Both the position numbers and the translations under genes were made by a program. A stretch of 7,992 nt of DNA. Origin: Pseudomonadota bacterium. GTDB taxonomy: Bacteria > Pseudomonadota > Alphaproteobacteria > JAKJEU01. Shown here in pieces: positions 1-6,792 of this stretch (positions within the stretch are counted from its first letter, which is position 1; every line of letters begins with the position of its first letter). The notes beneath the pieces are model-generated. The model had not been told where the DNA came from. It did not search any database and saw only the letters and a list, made by a program, of their open reading frames with translations. The stretch covers positions 1-7,992 of the forward strand of contig JAKJEU010000059.1 in assembly GCA_022705265.1 (NCBI GenBank), read 5' to 3'.

Positions 1-1582
1 CATTTTAGTTCTTTCTTTGATTTCGCCAATTTCAACCGAAATTTTTGCAAGCTCGTCTAACACATCATTGGTTTTAAGTCTGTGTTTTTCAGGGTCTTGT
101 TCATATTTTTCGATATAAACCCTTAAAGTCGCACCTTCGGTTCCTGTGCCTGATAAACGATAAACAATTCTTGATTCGTTTTCAAAAGCAATACGAATAC
201 CTTGGTTTTTACTTACAGATTTGTCAATTGGGTCAACATATTCAAAATCATCAGCTGATTTTACTTTATATTCGCCGAATTCTTTGCCCACCAAAGTTTT
301 TACTTTTTCTCTTAAATTATTCATTAATTCATTAGCAATATCAGTAGGAATTGCTTCGTAATCATGACGGCAATAATAATTTCTTCCGAATTTTCTCCAA
401 TGGAAGGTTACTATATCTTCGACATAAGTGTTTTTAGCAGCGATTATGTTAAGCCAATATAATACAGCCCAAAGTCCGTCTTTTTCACGAATATGATTTG
501 AACCAGTACCAAAACTTTCTTCGCCACAGATTGTGATTTTTTTGGAATCCATAAGATTGCCAAAGAATTTCCAACCAGTAGGAACTTCATAAACGGTAAT
601 TCCAAGGCTTTTTGCAACCTTGTCCAAAGCTTGTGAAGTAGGCATAGAACGAGCGATACCAAGTAAACCTCTGTCATATCCTGGAACCATCCAGAAGTTA
701 GCAGCAATAATAGCAAGAGAGTCGCTTGGTGATACAAAGAAATTACGACCTAAAATCATATTTCTGTCGCCGTCGCCATCAGATGCAGCACCAAAATCAG
801 GAGCATTAGGAGAATTCATTATTTCCACCAATTTTTTGCAATAAGCAGGGCATGGATCAGGGTGAATTCCGCCAAAATCTTCCAAAGGTTTGTAATTTAT
901 AACCGTTCCAATAGGAGCACCCAATACTTTTTCAAAAATGTATTTAGCATAAGGGCCGGTAACTGCATTCATTGCGTCAAAGCACATATGGAATTTTTTT
1001 GTTTTAAATAATTCTCTGATTAAATCGAAATCAAAGAATTTTTCAAGCATTTCCGCATAATCAATCACAGGGTCGATTACAGAAATTATAGTTTTATCAA
1101 TTTTAACCTCGTTAACGACGCTTAAATCAACATCATCACATTGATATATAGAGTATTCTTCGATTTCTTTTGTTTTTTCAAAAATAGCATTAGTGATTTT
1201 TTCAACCGCAGGACCGCCATTTTCACCATTGTATTTTATTCCGAAATCACCATCTTTTCCACCTTGGTTATGGCTTGCAGAAAGGATTAACACAAGATAC
1301 AGCAGGGGTTGAAAAGATTCCGTTTTGACCAACAATGACTTTTCCAAAACCATTTGCAACAGCCATTTTAATTATTTTTTGAATAGCAACTTTATTATAA
1401 TATCTTCCATCGCCACCAAGAACAAGGGTTTCGCCTTTGAAACCGGATAAAGAATTGAAAATAGATTGTACAAAATTTTCAAGGTAATTTTCTTGTTCGA
1501 AAACCTTAACCTTTTTTCTTAAACCAGAGGTTCCAGGCTTTTGCCCTTCAAAAGGTGTGGTTTTTATAGTTTGTATTGTCAT
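1..1582 (-). pseudogene. pgm: Phosphoglucomutase (alpha-D-glucose-specific), broken by an internal frameshifting deletion; C-terminus off the window
   Basis: Pgm interconverts glucose-1-phosphate and glucose-6-phosphate in the cytoplasm, feeding UDP-glucose, envelope polysaccharide and glycogen metabolism. The start at 1582 gives MTIQTIKTTPFEGQKPGTSG, typical of alphaproteobacterial Pgm, and has AAGGAG at 1587-1592, four bases upstream. The first frame runs 97 residues to STPAVSC, reads seven unrelated residues (VNPFCKP) and stops at 1268. From base 1290 a second frame, open without any stop to the window edge, continues the protein: catalytic loop SASHNQGG (active Ser codon 1273-1275), metal loop DGDGDR (763-780), sugar loop GEESFGTGS (499-525) and phosphate-binding RLSGTGTEGATLR (121-159). 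Only one base separates the two halves, whereas the family has about ten residues there (VIRKYxAxGG in relatives, from memory), so about 29 nt are missing. About 527 residues are visible; roughly ten more lie beyond base 1. It may be a true pseudogene or a sequence error in an intact gene. Confidence 0.93.
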
Positions 1583-1629
1583 TTTACTCCTTACAAAATA
1601 CTAAAATTTCTTTCTAAGTTGGTGCTAAT

Positions 1630-1658
1630 ATTTTAACTAAAAAAACAAAAATTATCAA
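1630..1658 (-). promoter_or_regulatory. Candidate sigma-70 promoter of pgm
   Basis: On the minus strand a TTGATA -35 box (1653-1658) is followed after exactly 17 bases by TAAAAT (1630-1635), each one mismatch from consensus. Transcription would begin near 1623, leaving a leader of about 40 bases that carries the AAGGAG ribosome site of pgm. This suggests pgm has its own promoter and does not depend on read-through from the small gene upstream. In DNA this AT-rich, chance matches are common, so this rests on spacing and position. Confidence 0.5.
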
Positions 1659-1686
1659 GTTATAAACATTTTTTATGTGAAAATGC

Positions 1687-1884
1687 TTATCTTGACTTAT
1701 TATTGCTTAGGTGTTTTACGAATTCTTTTGCTTTGTTAATTGCATTTTGACCGCAAGAATATATTTTTGATTTTTTAAATTCAGTAATTATTGGATGTTT
1801 TTTTTCATATCGTCTTTTTTCAAGCAACTCCATGATTTCCTTAATATTTTGTTCTTTTTGCTCTGGGCTTTCATAATTTGACAT
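1687..1884 (-). CDS. Small hypothetical protein (65 aa), charged and helical
   Basis: I do not recognise this protein. It begins MSNYESPEQKEQNIKEIMEL and is rich in Lys and Glu, with little hydrophobic content beyond helix faces. There is no signal peptide or membrane segment, and the single Cys is near residue 44. Two helices are plausible, at about residues 8-28 and 47-60, separated by a segment around HPIITEFKKSKIYSCGQ. The start is supported by AAGGA nine bases upstream and by a candidate promoter at 1929-1957. It lies 104 bases upstream of pgm on the same strand, but pgm appears to have its own promoter. It could be a lineage-specific small cytoplasmic protein. A chance frame is possible, though the ribosome site and promoter argue for a real gene. 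Confidence 0.65.
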   Translation of the reverse strand: MSNYESPEQKEQNIKEIMELLEKRRYEKKHPIITEFKKSKIYSCGQNAINKAKEFVKHLSNNKSR

Positions 1885-1928
1885 TTTTTATTCCTTGTTT
1901 AAACAAAATTCTAAATTTATTAAGGGTG

Positions 1929-1957
1929 ATTGTATAAAAAAAGAAGATTTAATTCAA
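1929..1957 (-). promoter_or_regulatory. Candidate sigma-70 promoter of the 65-aa gene
   Basis: On the minus strand TTGAAT (1952-1957) is separated by 17 bases from TACAAT (1929-1934), which is one mismatch from the -10 consensus. Initiation near 1922 would give a leader of about 38 bases before the start at 1884, with AAGGA in it. The spacer contains a long T run, so the box assignment could shift by a base or two. Confidence 0.42.
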
Positions 1958-2001
1958 ACTTATTTTCTTTTATTTTGTGAAATAGTGTTTTATATTATTT
2001 T

Positions 2002-2030
2002 TTGATATCAATAAATTATGTATTTTTAAT
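2002..2030 (+). promoter_or_regulatory. Possible promoter very close to the lipoprotein start
   Basis: TTGATA (2002-2007) and TTTAAT (2025-2030) are spaced by 17 bases, each one mismatch from consensus. Initiation would fall near 2037, only about four bases before the ATG at 2041, giving an almost leaderless message that would lack the weak GGGAAAG upstream. That conflict makes this assignment doubtful. The true promoter may lie in the T-rich stretch at 1960-2000 instead. Confidence 0.25.
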
Positions 2031-2040
2031 GGGAAAGATT

Positions 2041-2514
2041 ATGAAAAATTTTCTTAAATTATGTTTTGTTGTTTTTGTTTTTTCGGCATGTAACCAAGGA
2101 GTTGAGCCTGTTGCAACAAAGGGTTATGAAACTTCGGTTGATGGTTCGTCAGGATCTGATACTTCCTCCTCTGGAATGATAAATCCATCAAATGTTGCGC
2201 AATTTTCGGACATACCAATTCCTGATGGTGCGATGATGAATAGTGAAACAACATTTATCATGGGTTCTGGAAATAATTGGACTGGAAGACTTGTTTTTAA
2301 TGCGCCATATACTTCAAATGCGGTTTTTGAATTTTATTCTCACGAAATGCCAAAATTTGGTTGGAGCGAAATTACGGTTGTAAGAGCCGATGTTAATCAA
2401 ATGATTTACAGCCAAAATGGAAGAATCGCAAATATTAAAATTTCAAATGAAGGTAGTAAGGCAAAAGTTTTTTTGGTTATGTCTCCATCTTCAAAAGAAA
2501 ATTATAAAAAATAA
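2041..2514 (+). CDS. Predicted small lipoprotein of unknown function
   Basis: The ATG at 2041 gives a compact lipoprotein signal: MKNFLKLCFVVFVFSAC, with Lys at residues 2 and 6, a hydrophobic core, and lipobox FSAC with Cys17 as the lipidation site. Longer in-frame starts at 2029 (ATG) or 2002 (TTG) would place polar residues before this signal, so 2041 is preferred; GGGAAAG lies just upstream as a weak ribosome site. The mature protein is 141 residues: a Ser/Gly-rich linker (about residues 28-48), then one small domain beginning SDIPIPDGA and including a segment around FEFYSHEMPKFGWSEI. This pattern (a pro-aspartate-gly entry, then F-x-x-Y...GW) resembles small alpha/beta domains found in many predicted envelope lipoproteins, but I cannot name the family. 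It is expected to be membrane-anchored in the periplasm. It converges on mutT with no bases between the stop codons. Confidence 0.85.
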   Translation: MKNFLKLCFVVFVFSACNQGVEPVATKGYETSVDGSSGSDTSSSGMINPSNVAQFSDIPIPDGAMMNSETTFIMGSGNNWTGRLVFNAPYTSNAVFEFYSHEMPKFGWSEITVVRADVNQMIYSQNGRIANIKISNEGSKAKVFLVMSPSSKENYKK

Positions 2515-2931
2515 TTAATCAAAAATAACTTGTTTTGACATTATTTTTTTAATGTCTATTAAAAGTCCCTCGTCAAGTGGTGGGACTTTTAATTTATTAA
2601 GACTGTTTAAATCTTTAAAATCGTATTTTTGCTGTTCTTTTGGGTTTATATTTCCTTTGTGTTTGGTGCAAAGGTATAAAAGCATAGTTATATGTTTTTC
2701 GCCGAAATTAAGTGATGAAAAACGATATGGGATAAGTTCTTTTTTATCCAATTCGATTTCAAGTTCTTCTTTTATCTCACGAACCAAAGCATCTTCTGGG
2801 GTTTCGTTTGGTTCAAGCTTTCCTCCTGGAAATTCCCAAAGTCCTGAAAACTCCTTACCATCAGGTCTTGTCGCCATTAATACTTTGCCGTTTTCAATCA
2901 ATGCAAGAGCGGCACAAAAAATCATTTTCAT
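2515..2931 (-). CDS. mutT: MutT-type Nudix hydrolase (probable 8-oxo-dGTP diphosphatase)
   Basis: This 138-residue cytoplasmic enzyme would hydrolyse nucleoside triphosphates to monophosphates, classically removing 8-oxo-dGTP from the pool to prevent mutation. The start of the Nudix fold is clear: FCAALALIENGKVLMATRP, then substrate-loop FSGLWEFPGGKLE. The Nudix box spans residues 37-59: G37, E43, R51-E52 and E55-E56 are all present, so the metal-binding acidic residues are intact. The usual Gly near the end of the box is Glu58 (EELEIEL, against EELGI in most homologues). Length matches the family (about 130). TAAGGA seven bases before the first ATG selects it over the ATG two codons later. 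The minus-strand terminator at 2967-3001 separates it from the isomerase gene, so it needs its own promoter or read-through; I see no strong promoter in the 36 bases between. The dGTP specificity is inferred from family resemblance. Confidence 0.9.
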   Translation of the reverse strand: MKMIFCAALALIENGKVLMATRPDGKEFSGLWEFPGGKLEPNETPEDALVREIKEELEIELDKKELIPYRFSSLNFGEKHITMLLYLCTKHKGNINPKEQQKYDFKDLNSLNKLKVPPLDEGLLIDIKKIMSKQVIFD

Positions 2932-2966
2932 AATATTTTCCTTAAAACTTTACGATATTAATAATT

Positions 2967-3001
2967 AAAAAAGGAGCGGATTAAAATAATCGCACTCCTT
3001 T
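2967..3001 (-). terminator. Intrinsic terminator of the peptidyl-prolyl isomerase gene
   Basis: Read on the minus strand, AAAGGAG (2995-3001) pairs with CTCCTTT (2970-2976). An inner GATT/AATC stem and a 5-base loop complete the hairpin, which runs straight into six T residues (2967-2972). It lies 31 bases after the isomerase stop codon. The A-rich side upstream of the hairpin means it could also stop plus-strand transcription weakly. Confidence 0.8.
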
Positions 3002-3031
3002 AAAATATTTCATTATTTTAATAAAATAAAG

Positions 3032-3865
3032 TTATTTTTTTGTTTTTTCTGCATCCTTTTCAGGTGTTAAAGGATAAAATTTTGGATTAGCATTTTTAAT
3101 TAAATTATTAACAAGTTTTTCGCTTTCATGTTTTTCAAAAATAGCAATAACTTCGTTTTTGACTTCTTCATAAGCAGGAGGTTCAATTGTTTTAATGTCT
3201 TCAACTTTGATTACATGATACCCCATGAAACTTTTTACAGGCTTTTTAGAAATTTCACCTTTTTTAATTTCAAAAGCAGCATCAGCAAAAGGTTGTAATT
3301 CTTTGCCAAGTTCATATTTTTTAAAATAACCAATATCGCCACCATCGCTTGATTTATCCAAAGAAACTTCATTTGCAAGTTTAGCAAAATCAGCACCTTT
3401 TTTAAGCTTTTTAATAATTTCGTTAGCTTCATTTTCTGGTTTGAAATATTCTTTATAAGCTTTCATCAAGTTTTCTTCGGTTTCTTGTTTTTTGATTTCG
3501 TTTATAAGATAAAAAGTAGCAGCAATATTTTCTGCTTGTTCTTTTACAGCTTTTTGAACTTCTGGTAATTTATCAGCACCAGCTTTTAAAGCAGTTATTT
3601 TTATAATTTTTGCTTTTACAACTTCTTCGGCCAAGCGAGGATAGACAAGTTCAAATGGATAAGCTTGCAAAGTTTGGTTGTTGTCATAAATTTCTTTTAC
3701 TTCACCAATAGTTACAACTTGACCATCAATTAAAGCAGCAGGAGCCTTAACATCAATTGACATTTCCTTTTTTGGTTCAGTTTTTTCTTCATTTTCATTA
3801 GCAATTACACCATTTGTAAACAATGTTGCAAAAGCAAAACTTAAAAACATTAAATATTTTTTCAT
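3032..3865 (-). CDS. Secreted parvulin-family peptidyl-prolyl cis-trans isomerase / foldase with an incomplete parvulin domain
   Basis: The protein (277 aa) has a Sec signal peptide (MKKYLMFLSFAFATLFTNGV, likely cleaved after Ala22) and should act in the periplasm on newly exported proteins, like Rickettsia Plp, PrsA or SurA. Residues about 45-135 form a helical chaperone-like region (LIDGQVVTIGEV, then LAEEVVKAKII). The parvulin domain covers about 146-223: IIKKLKKGADFAKLANEVSL, GGDIGYF, AFEIKKGEIS, and GYHVIKVED with His217. The first strand that normally precedes the helix (pattern R/K-A-x-H-I-L-V, carrying a conserved His) is absent: YKEYFKPENE joins directly to ANEIIKKL (codons at 3425-3445). 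The reading frame is intact. A Lys/Glu-rich tail ends the protein. It is divergent from secA and terminated at 2967-3001. The upstream GGGCGAG is an imperfect ribosome site. Family membership is secure; isomerase activity is doubtful if the gap is real. Confidence 0.9.
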   Translation of the reverse strand: MKKYLMFLSFAFATLFTNGVIANENEEKTEPKKEMSIDVKAPAALIDGQVVTIGEVKEIYDNNQTLQAYPFELVYPRLAEEVVKAKIIKITALKAGADKLPEVQKAVKEQAENIAATFYLINEIKKQETEENLMKAYKEYFKPENEANEIIKKLKKGADFAKLANEVSLDKSSDGGDIGYFKKYELGKELQPFADAAFEIKKGEISKKPVKSFMGYHVIKVEDIKTIEPPAYEEVKNEVIAIFEKHESEKLVNNLIKNANPKFYPLTPEKDAEKTKK

Positions 3866-3910
3866 ACTTTTTACTCGCCCTTACTAGTATTTGTGATAAA
3901 GAATAACTAT

Positions 3911-3939
3911 AATATAGCTACATTTGATTGACAGTGCAA
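3911..3939 (-). promoter_or_regulatory. Candidate promoter of the isomerase gene
   Basis: On the minus strand TTGCAC (3934-3939) and TATATT (3911-3916) are spaced by 17 bases. The -10 has one mismatch; the -35 matches only in TTG. Initiation near 3904 would give a leader of about 38 bases. It overlaps the candidate secA promoter on the opposite strand. Confidence 0.4.
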
Positions 3940-3955
3940 AATAATTCTGTAATTT
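3924..3955 (+). promoter_or_regulatory. Candidate promoter region of secA
   Basis: Two registers are possible. TTGATT (3924-3929) with TGTAAT (3948-3953) has an 18-base spacer. A perfect TTGACA (3928-3933) pairs with a poor TAATTT (3950-3955) at 16 bases. Either starts transcription near 3960 and leaves about 35 bases before secA. A separate TATAAT at 3960-3965 has no convincing -35 box. Confidence 0.4.
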
Positions 3956-3994
3956 TAGTTATAATTTATAAAAATTTATTCATAAGGAAATGAT

Positions 3995-6718
3995 ATGTTT
4001 GTAGCATTAGCAAAAAAAATATTTGGCACATCTAATGACAGATATGTAAAAAAGTTAAGACGGTATGTTTCGGAAATTAATGCAAAAGAAGAAACAATAA
4101 AAAAACTTAGTGATGATGAGTTAAGGGCAAAAACTCTTGAATTCAAGGAAAAACTTAAAAATGGATATACTCTTGATGATATTTTGGTTGAGGCCTTTGC
4201 GGTCGCAAGAGAAGCAGGTATAAGGGTTTTAGGCGAAAGAGCCTTTGATGTCCAATTAATTGGTGCTATGGTACTTAATAACAACAAAATTGCCGAAATG
4301 AAAACGGGTGAAGGTAAAACTTTGGTCGCAACCATTGCTGGTTATTTAAACGCTTTGACAGGAAGAGGGGTTCATGTCGTTACGGTTAACGATTATTTGG
4401 CTAAAAGAGACTCTGAGTGGGTGGGTAAAATTCACAGATTCTTGGGCTTAACAGTTGGTTGTATCGTTTCTGATTTAGATGATAGCGAAAGAAAAGCTCA
4501 ATATGCTTGTGATGTTACATATGGCACAAACAGTCAATTTGGATTCGATTATCTTCGTGATAATATGAAGGAAAGCGTTGAAGAAATGGTTCAAAGACCT
4601 TTTTATTATGCCATCGTTGATGAAGTTGATTCTATTTTCATTGATGAAGCAAGGACTCCGCTTATTATTTCTGGCCAAGCCGAAGATTCGTCTGATAAAT
4701 ACATTGCTATTAATGCTTTGATACCTAAATTGTCAGAAGAAGATTATGAAAAAGACGAAAAGCAAAAAAGCGTTGTTTTAACAGAAGAAGGAAATATCAA
4801 AATTGAACAACTTATGAAAGATGCTGGAATAATTACCGAGGGCGGACTTTATGACATTCAAAACCTTAATTATGTTCACCATATAAGCCAAGCGTTAAGA
4901 GCTCATAAGCTTTTTTCAAAGGAAGTGGATTACATTGTAAAAGACAACAAGGTTGTAATTATCGACGAATTTACGGGTCGTTTGATGGAAGATAGAAGAT
5001 ATGGCGAAGGTTTGCACCAAGCTTTGGAAGCAAAAGAAGGTGTAAGAATTCAATCAGAAAACCAAACTTTGGCATCAATTACTTACCAAAATTATTTCAG
5101 AATGTATCCAAAACTTTCTGGTATGACGGGTACAGCTATGACAGAGGCTTCGGAATTTGCGGATATTTATAAACTTGATGTGGTGGAAATTCCAACTAAT
5201 GTTCCTGTTGCAAGAATTGATAGTGATGATGAAATTTACAGAACAGCCGAAGAGAAATATGATGCGATTATTAATCTTATTTCTGATTGTAATAAAAAGG
5301 GCCAACCTGTGTTGGTGGGTACTGTTTCGGTGGAAAAGTCGGAAATTATTGCTAATTTGTTGAAAAAGAAAACAAAAATCAAATTCGAAGTTTTGAACGC
5401 TAAAAACCACGAACGAGAAGCAACAATCATTTCTCAGGCGGGAACTTCTGGTGCGGTTACTATTGCTACTAACATGGCTGGTCGTGGTACTGATATTAAG
5501 CTTGGCGGTAATGCGGATATGAGGGTTAAGCTTGAACTTTCTGATATCGTGGATGAAAAACAAAGAGAAAAAGAAATCAGAAGAATAAAAGAAGAAGTTG
5601 AAGCTGATAAAAAACGAGTAATTGAAGCAGGTGGGCTTTATATCATAGGAACGGAAAGGCATGAAAGTCGTCGTATCGATAATCAGTTAAGAGGCCGTTC
5701 GGGTCGTCAAGGTGATGCTGGTGCTTCGAAATTCTTTTTATCACTTGAAGATGATTTGATGAGAATTTTTGGCTCTGACAGAATTTCAAAATATCTTAAG
5801 AAACTTGGTCTTGAAGATGGAGAGCCAATTTTCCATCCGTTGGTTTCTTCTGCGGTTAAAAATGCACAAGGCAAGGTCGAGGCTCATAACTTTGATATAA
5901 GAAAGAATTTGCTTAAATATGACGATGTTATGAATGATCAAAGAAAAATGGTTTACAGCCAAAGAAAAGAATTGATGATTTCAAAGGATGCAAAAGATCT
6001 TGTCGAAGAAATGCGTCATGATATGGCATATGATTTGGTTTACACTTTCTGTTCTGATAAGTCATTGCCAGAAGATTGGGACTTACAATCATTAAAGATG
6101 GAAACTATGCGTCTTTTTGCGGTGGAAGTTCCTTATGATGACATTATAAAAGAAAAGAGTCTTACCATTGATACTTTGGCGGAAAAACTTTGCGAAGTAT
6201 CGGATACTTTGATTAAATTAAAAGAAGAAAGATATGGGGAAGAGGTTGTTCGTATTATAGAAAAAAATATCATGTTAGACAGCATTGACAGATGTTGGAG
6301 AGAACATCTTCACGCTCTTGATTATGTTCGTTCGACCATATTTTTGCGCGCTTATGGTCAAAAAGACCCTTTAAATGAATATAAAAAAGAGGCTTTTAAC
6401 TTATTTAAAAGTTTAGGTGATAAAATAAGAGAAAGAACAGTATTTATGATTTCTCATGCGGAAATAAGATTTGCGAATCAAAATCCTGATGAGCTTGTTG
6501 AAAGACAAAAAACAAAGGCTGTTCGTGAAGTTAAAGAAGATGCTGGTTCGGTTTTTGGTAATAACCAAAGCGAACAAGAATTAAACGAGCCATTTAGATA
6601 TTCTAATGAAGCTCTTAATCCAAATGACCCTTCTACATGGGGAAAAGTGTCAAGAAACGAGGCTTGTCCATGTGGAAGCGGTAAAAAGTATAAGCATTGT
6701 CATGGGGCTATTAATTAA
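3995..6718 (+). CDS. secA: Preprotein translocase ATPase SecA
   Basis: SecA is the cytoplasmic and membrane-associated motor that drives unfolded preproteins through SecYEG using ATP. At 907 residues it is full length for the family. DEAD-like NBD1: Walker A TGEGKT (104-109), VNDYLAKRD, YGTNSQFGFDYLRDNM, and Walker B DEVD (209-212) within IVDEVDSIFIDEARTPLII. Preprotein-crosslinking region and return to NBD1: about 225-375, including IDEFTGRLMEDRRYGEG and SGMTGTAMTEASEF. NBD2: GTVSVEKSE, NMAGRGTDIKLGG (from 493) and the motif around GTERHESRRIDNQLRGRSGR (552-571). Scaffold and wing: FDIRKNLLKYDDVMN and WREHL (768-772). The C-terminal zinc-binding SEC-C tail has Cys891, Cys893, Cys902 and His903, the usual SecB/lipid-contact element, after a variable charged linker. 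AAGGA six bases before the ATG fixes the start. It is divergent from a secreted foldase gene, and rpmJ follows with no terminator in between. No anomalies are seen. Confidence 0.99.
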   Translation: MFVALAKKIFGTSNDRYVKKLRRYVSEINAKEETIKKLSDDELRAKTLEFKEKLKNGYTLDDILVEAFAVAREAGIRVLGERAFDVQLIGAMVLNNNKIAEMKTGEGKTLVATIAGYLNALTGRGVHVVTVNDYLAKRDSEWVGKIHRFLGLTVGCIVSDLDDSERKAQYACDVTYGTNSQFGFDYLRDNMKESVEEMVQRPFYYAIVDEVDSIFIDEARTPLIISGQAEDSSDKYIAINALIPKLSEEDYEKDEKQKSVVLTEEGNIKIEQLMKDAGIITEGGLYDIQNLNYVHHISQALRAHKLFSKEVDYIVKDNKVVIIDEFTGRLMEDRRYGEGLHQALEAKEGVRIQSENQTLASITYQNYFRMYPKLSGMTGTAMTEASEFADIYKLDVVEIPTNVPVARIDSDDEIYRTAEEKYDAIINLISDCNKKGQPVLVGTVSVEKSEIIANLLKKKTKIKFEVLNAKNHEREATIISQAGTSGAVTIATNMAGRGTDIKLGGNADMRVKLELSDIVDEKQREKEIRRIKEEVEADKKRVIEAGGLYIIGTERHESRRIDNQLRGRSGRQGDAGASKFFLSLEDDLMRIFGSDRISKYLKKLGLEDGEPIFHPLVSSAVKNAQGKVEAHNFDIRKNLLKYDDVMNDQRKMVYSQRKELMISKDAKDLVEEMRHDMAYDLVYTFCSDKSLPEDWDLQSLKMETMRLFAVEVPYDDIIKEKSLTIDTLAEKLCEVSDTLIKLKEERYGEEVVRIIEKNIMLDSIDRCWREHLHALDYVRSTIFLRAYGQKDPLNEYKKEAFNLFKSLGDKIRERTVFMISHAEIRFANQNPDELVERQKTKAVREVKEDAGSVFGNNQSEQELNEPFRYSNEALNPNDPSTWGKVSRNEACPCGSGKKYKHCHGAIN

Positions 6719-6727
6719 AAATTGCTC

Positions 6728-6758
6728 TTGACAAAGCTTTGAAAAGAATATATTTAAT
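6728..6758 (+). promoter_or_regulatory. Promoter of rpmJ
   Basis: A perfect TTGACA (6728-6733) starts ten bases after the secA stop codon. The AT-rich -10 zone holds TATTTA at a 17-base spacing (6751-6756) and TTTAAT at 19 bases (6753-6758). Initiation near 6763-6766 leaves a leader of about 30 bases containing AAGGA (6779-6783). With no terminator after secA, rpmJ may also be read from secA. Confidence 0.55.
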
Positions 6759-6792
6759 TACGATATCAAAAGATAAATAAGGAAGTAAAGTT

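Noticed and set aside
444..844. Short open frames inside the pgm body on both strands
   Set aside because: The continuous pgm frame through this stretch encodes conserved catalytic loops; the others are Leu-rich or unstructured shadows.
1268..1290. Programmed frameshift in pgm
   Set aside because: No slippery run with a stimulatory structure is evident, and a shift could not restore the roughly ten missing residues.
2002..2040. Upstream TTG or ATG start for the lipoprotein
   Set aside because: Starting at 2002 or 2029 would bury the lipoprotein signal behind extra residues; the ATG at 2041 gives a standard signal and lipobox.
2552..2968. 138-residue open frame opposite mutT
   Set aside because: It is Ser/Phe-rich and overlaps a clear Nudix gene on the other strand; its composition is that of a reverse-strand shadow.
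3960..3965. Perfect TATAAT before secA as its -10 box
   Set aside because: No usable -35 sequence lies 16-18 bases upstream; the nearest TTGACA is 26 bases away.
5075..5662. 195-residue open frame antisense to secA
   Set aside because: It lies entirely opposite conserved secA motifs, has low-complexity Phe/Ser/Asn/Ile composition typical of the reverse of a Lys/Glu/Asp-rich gene, and has no ribosome site.
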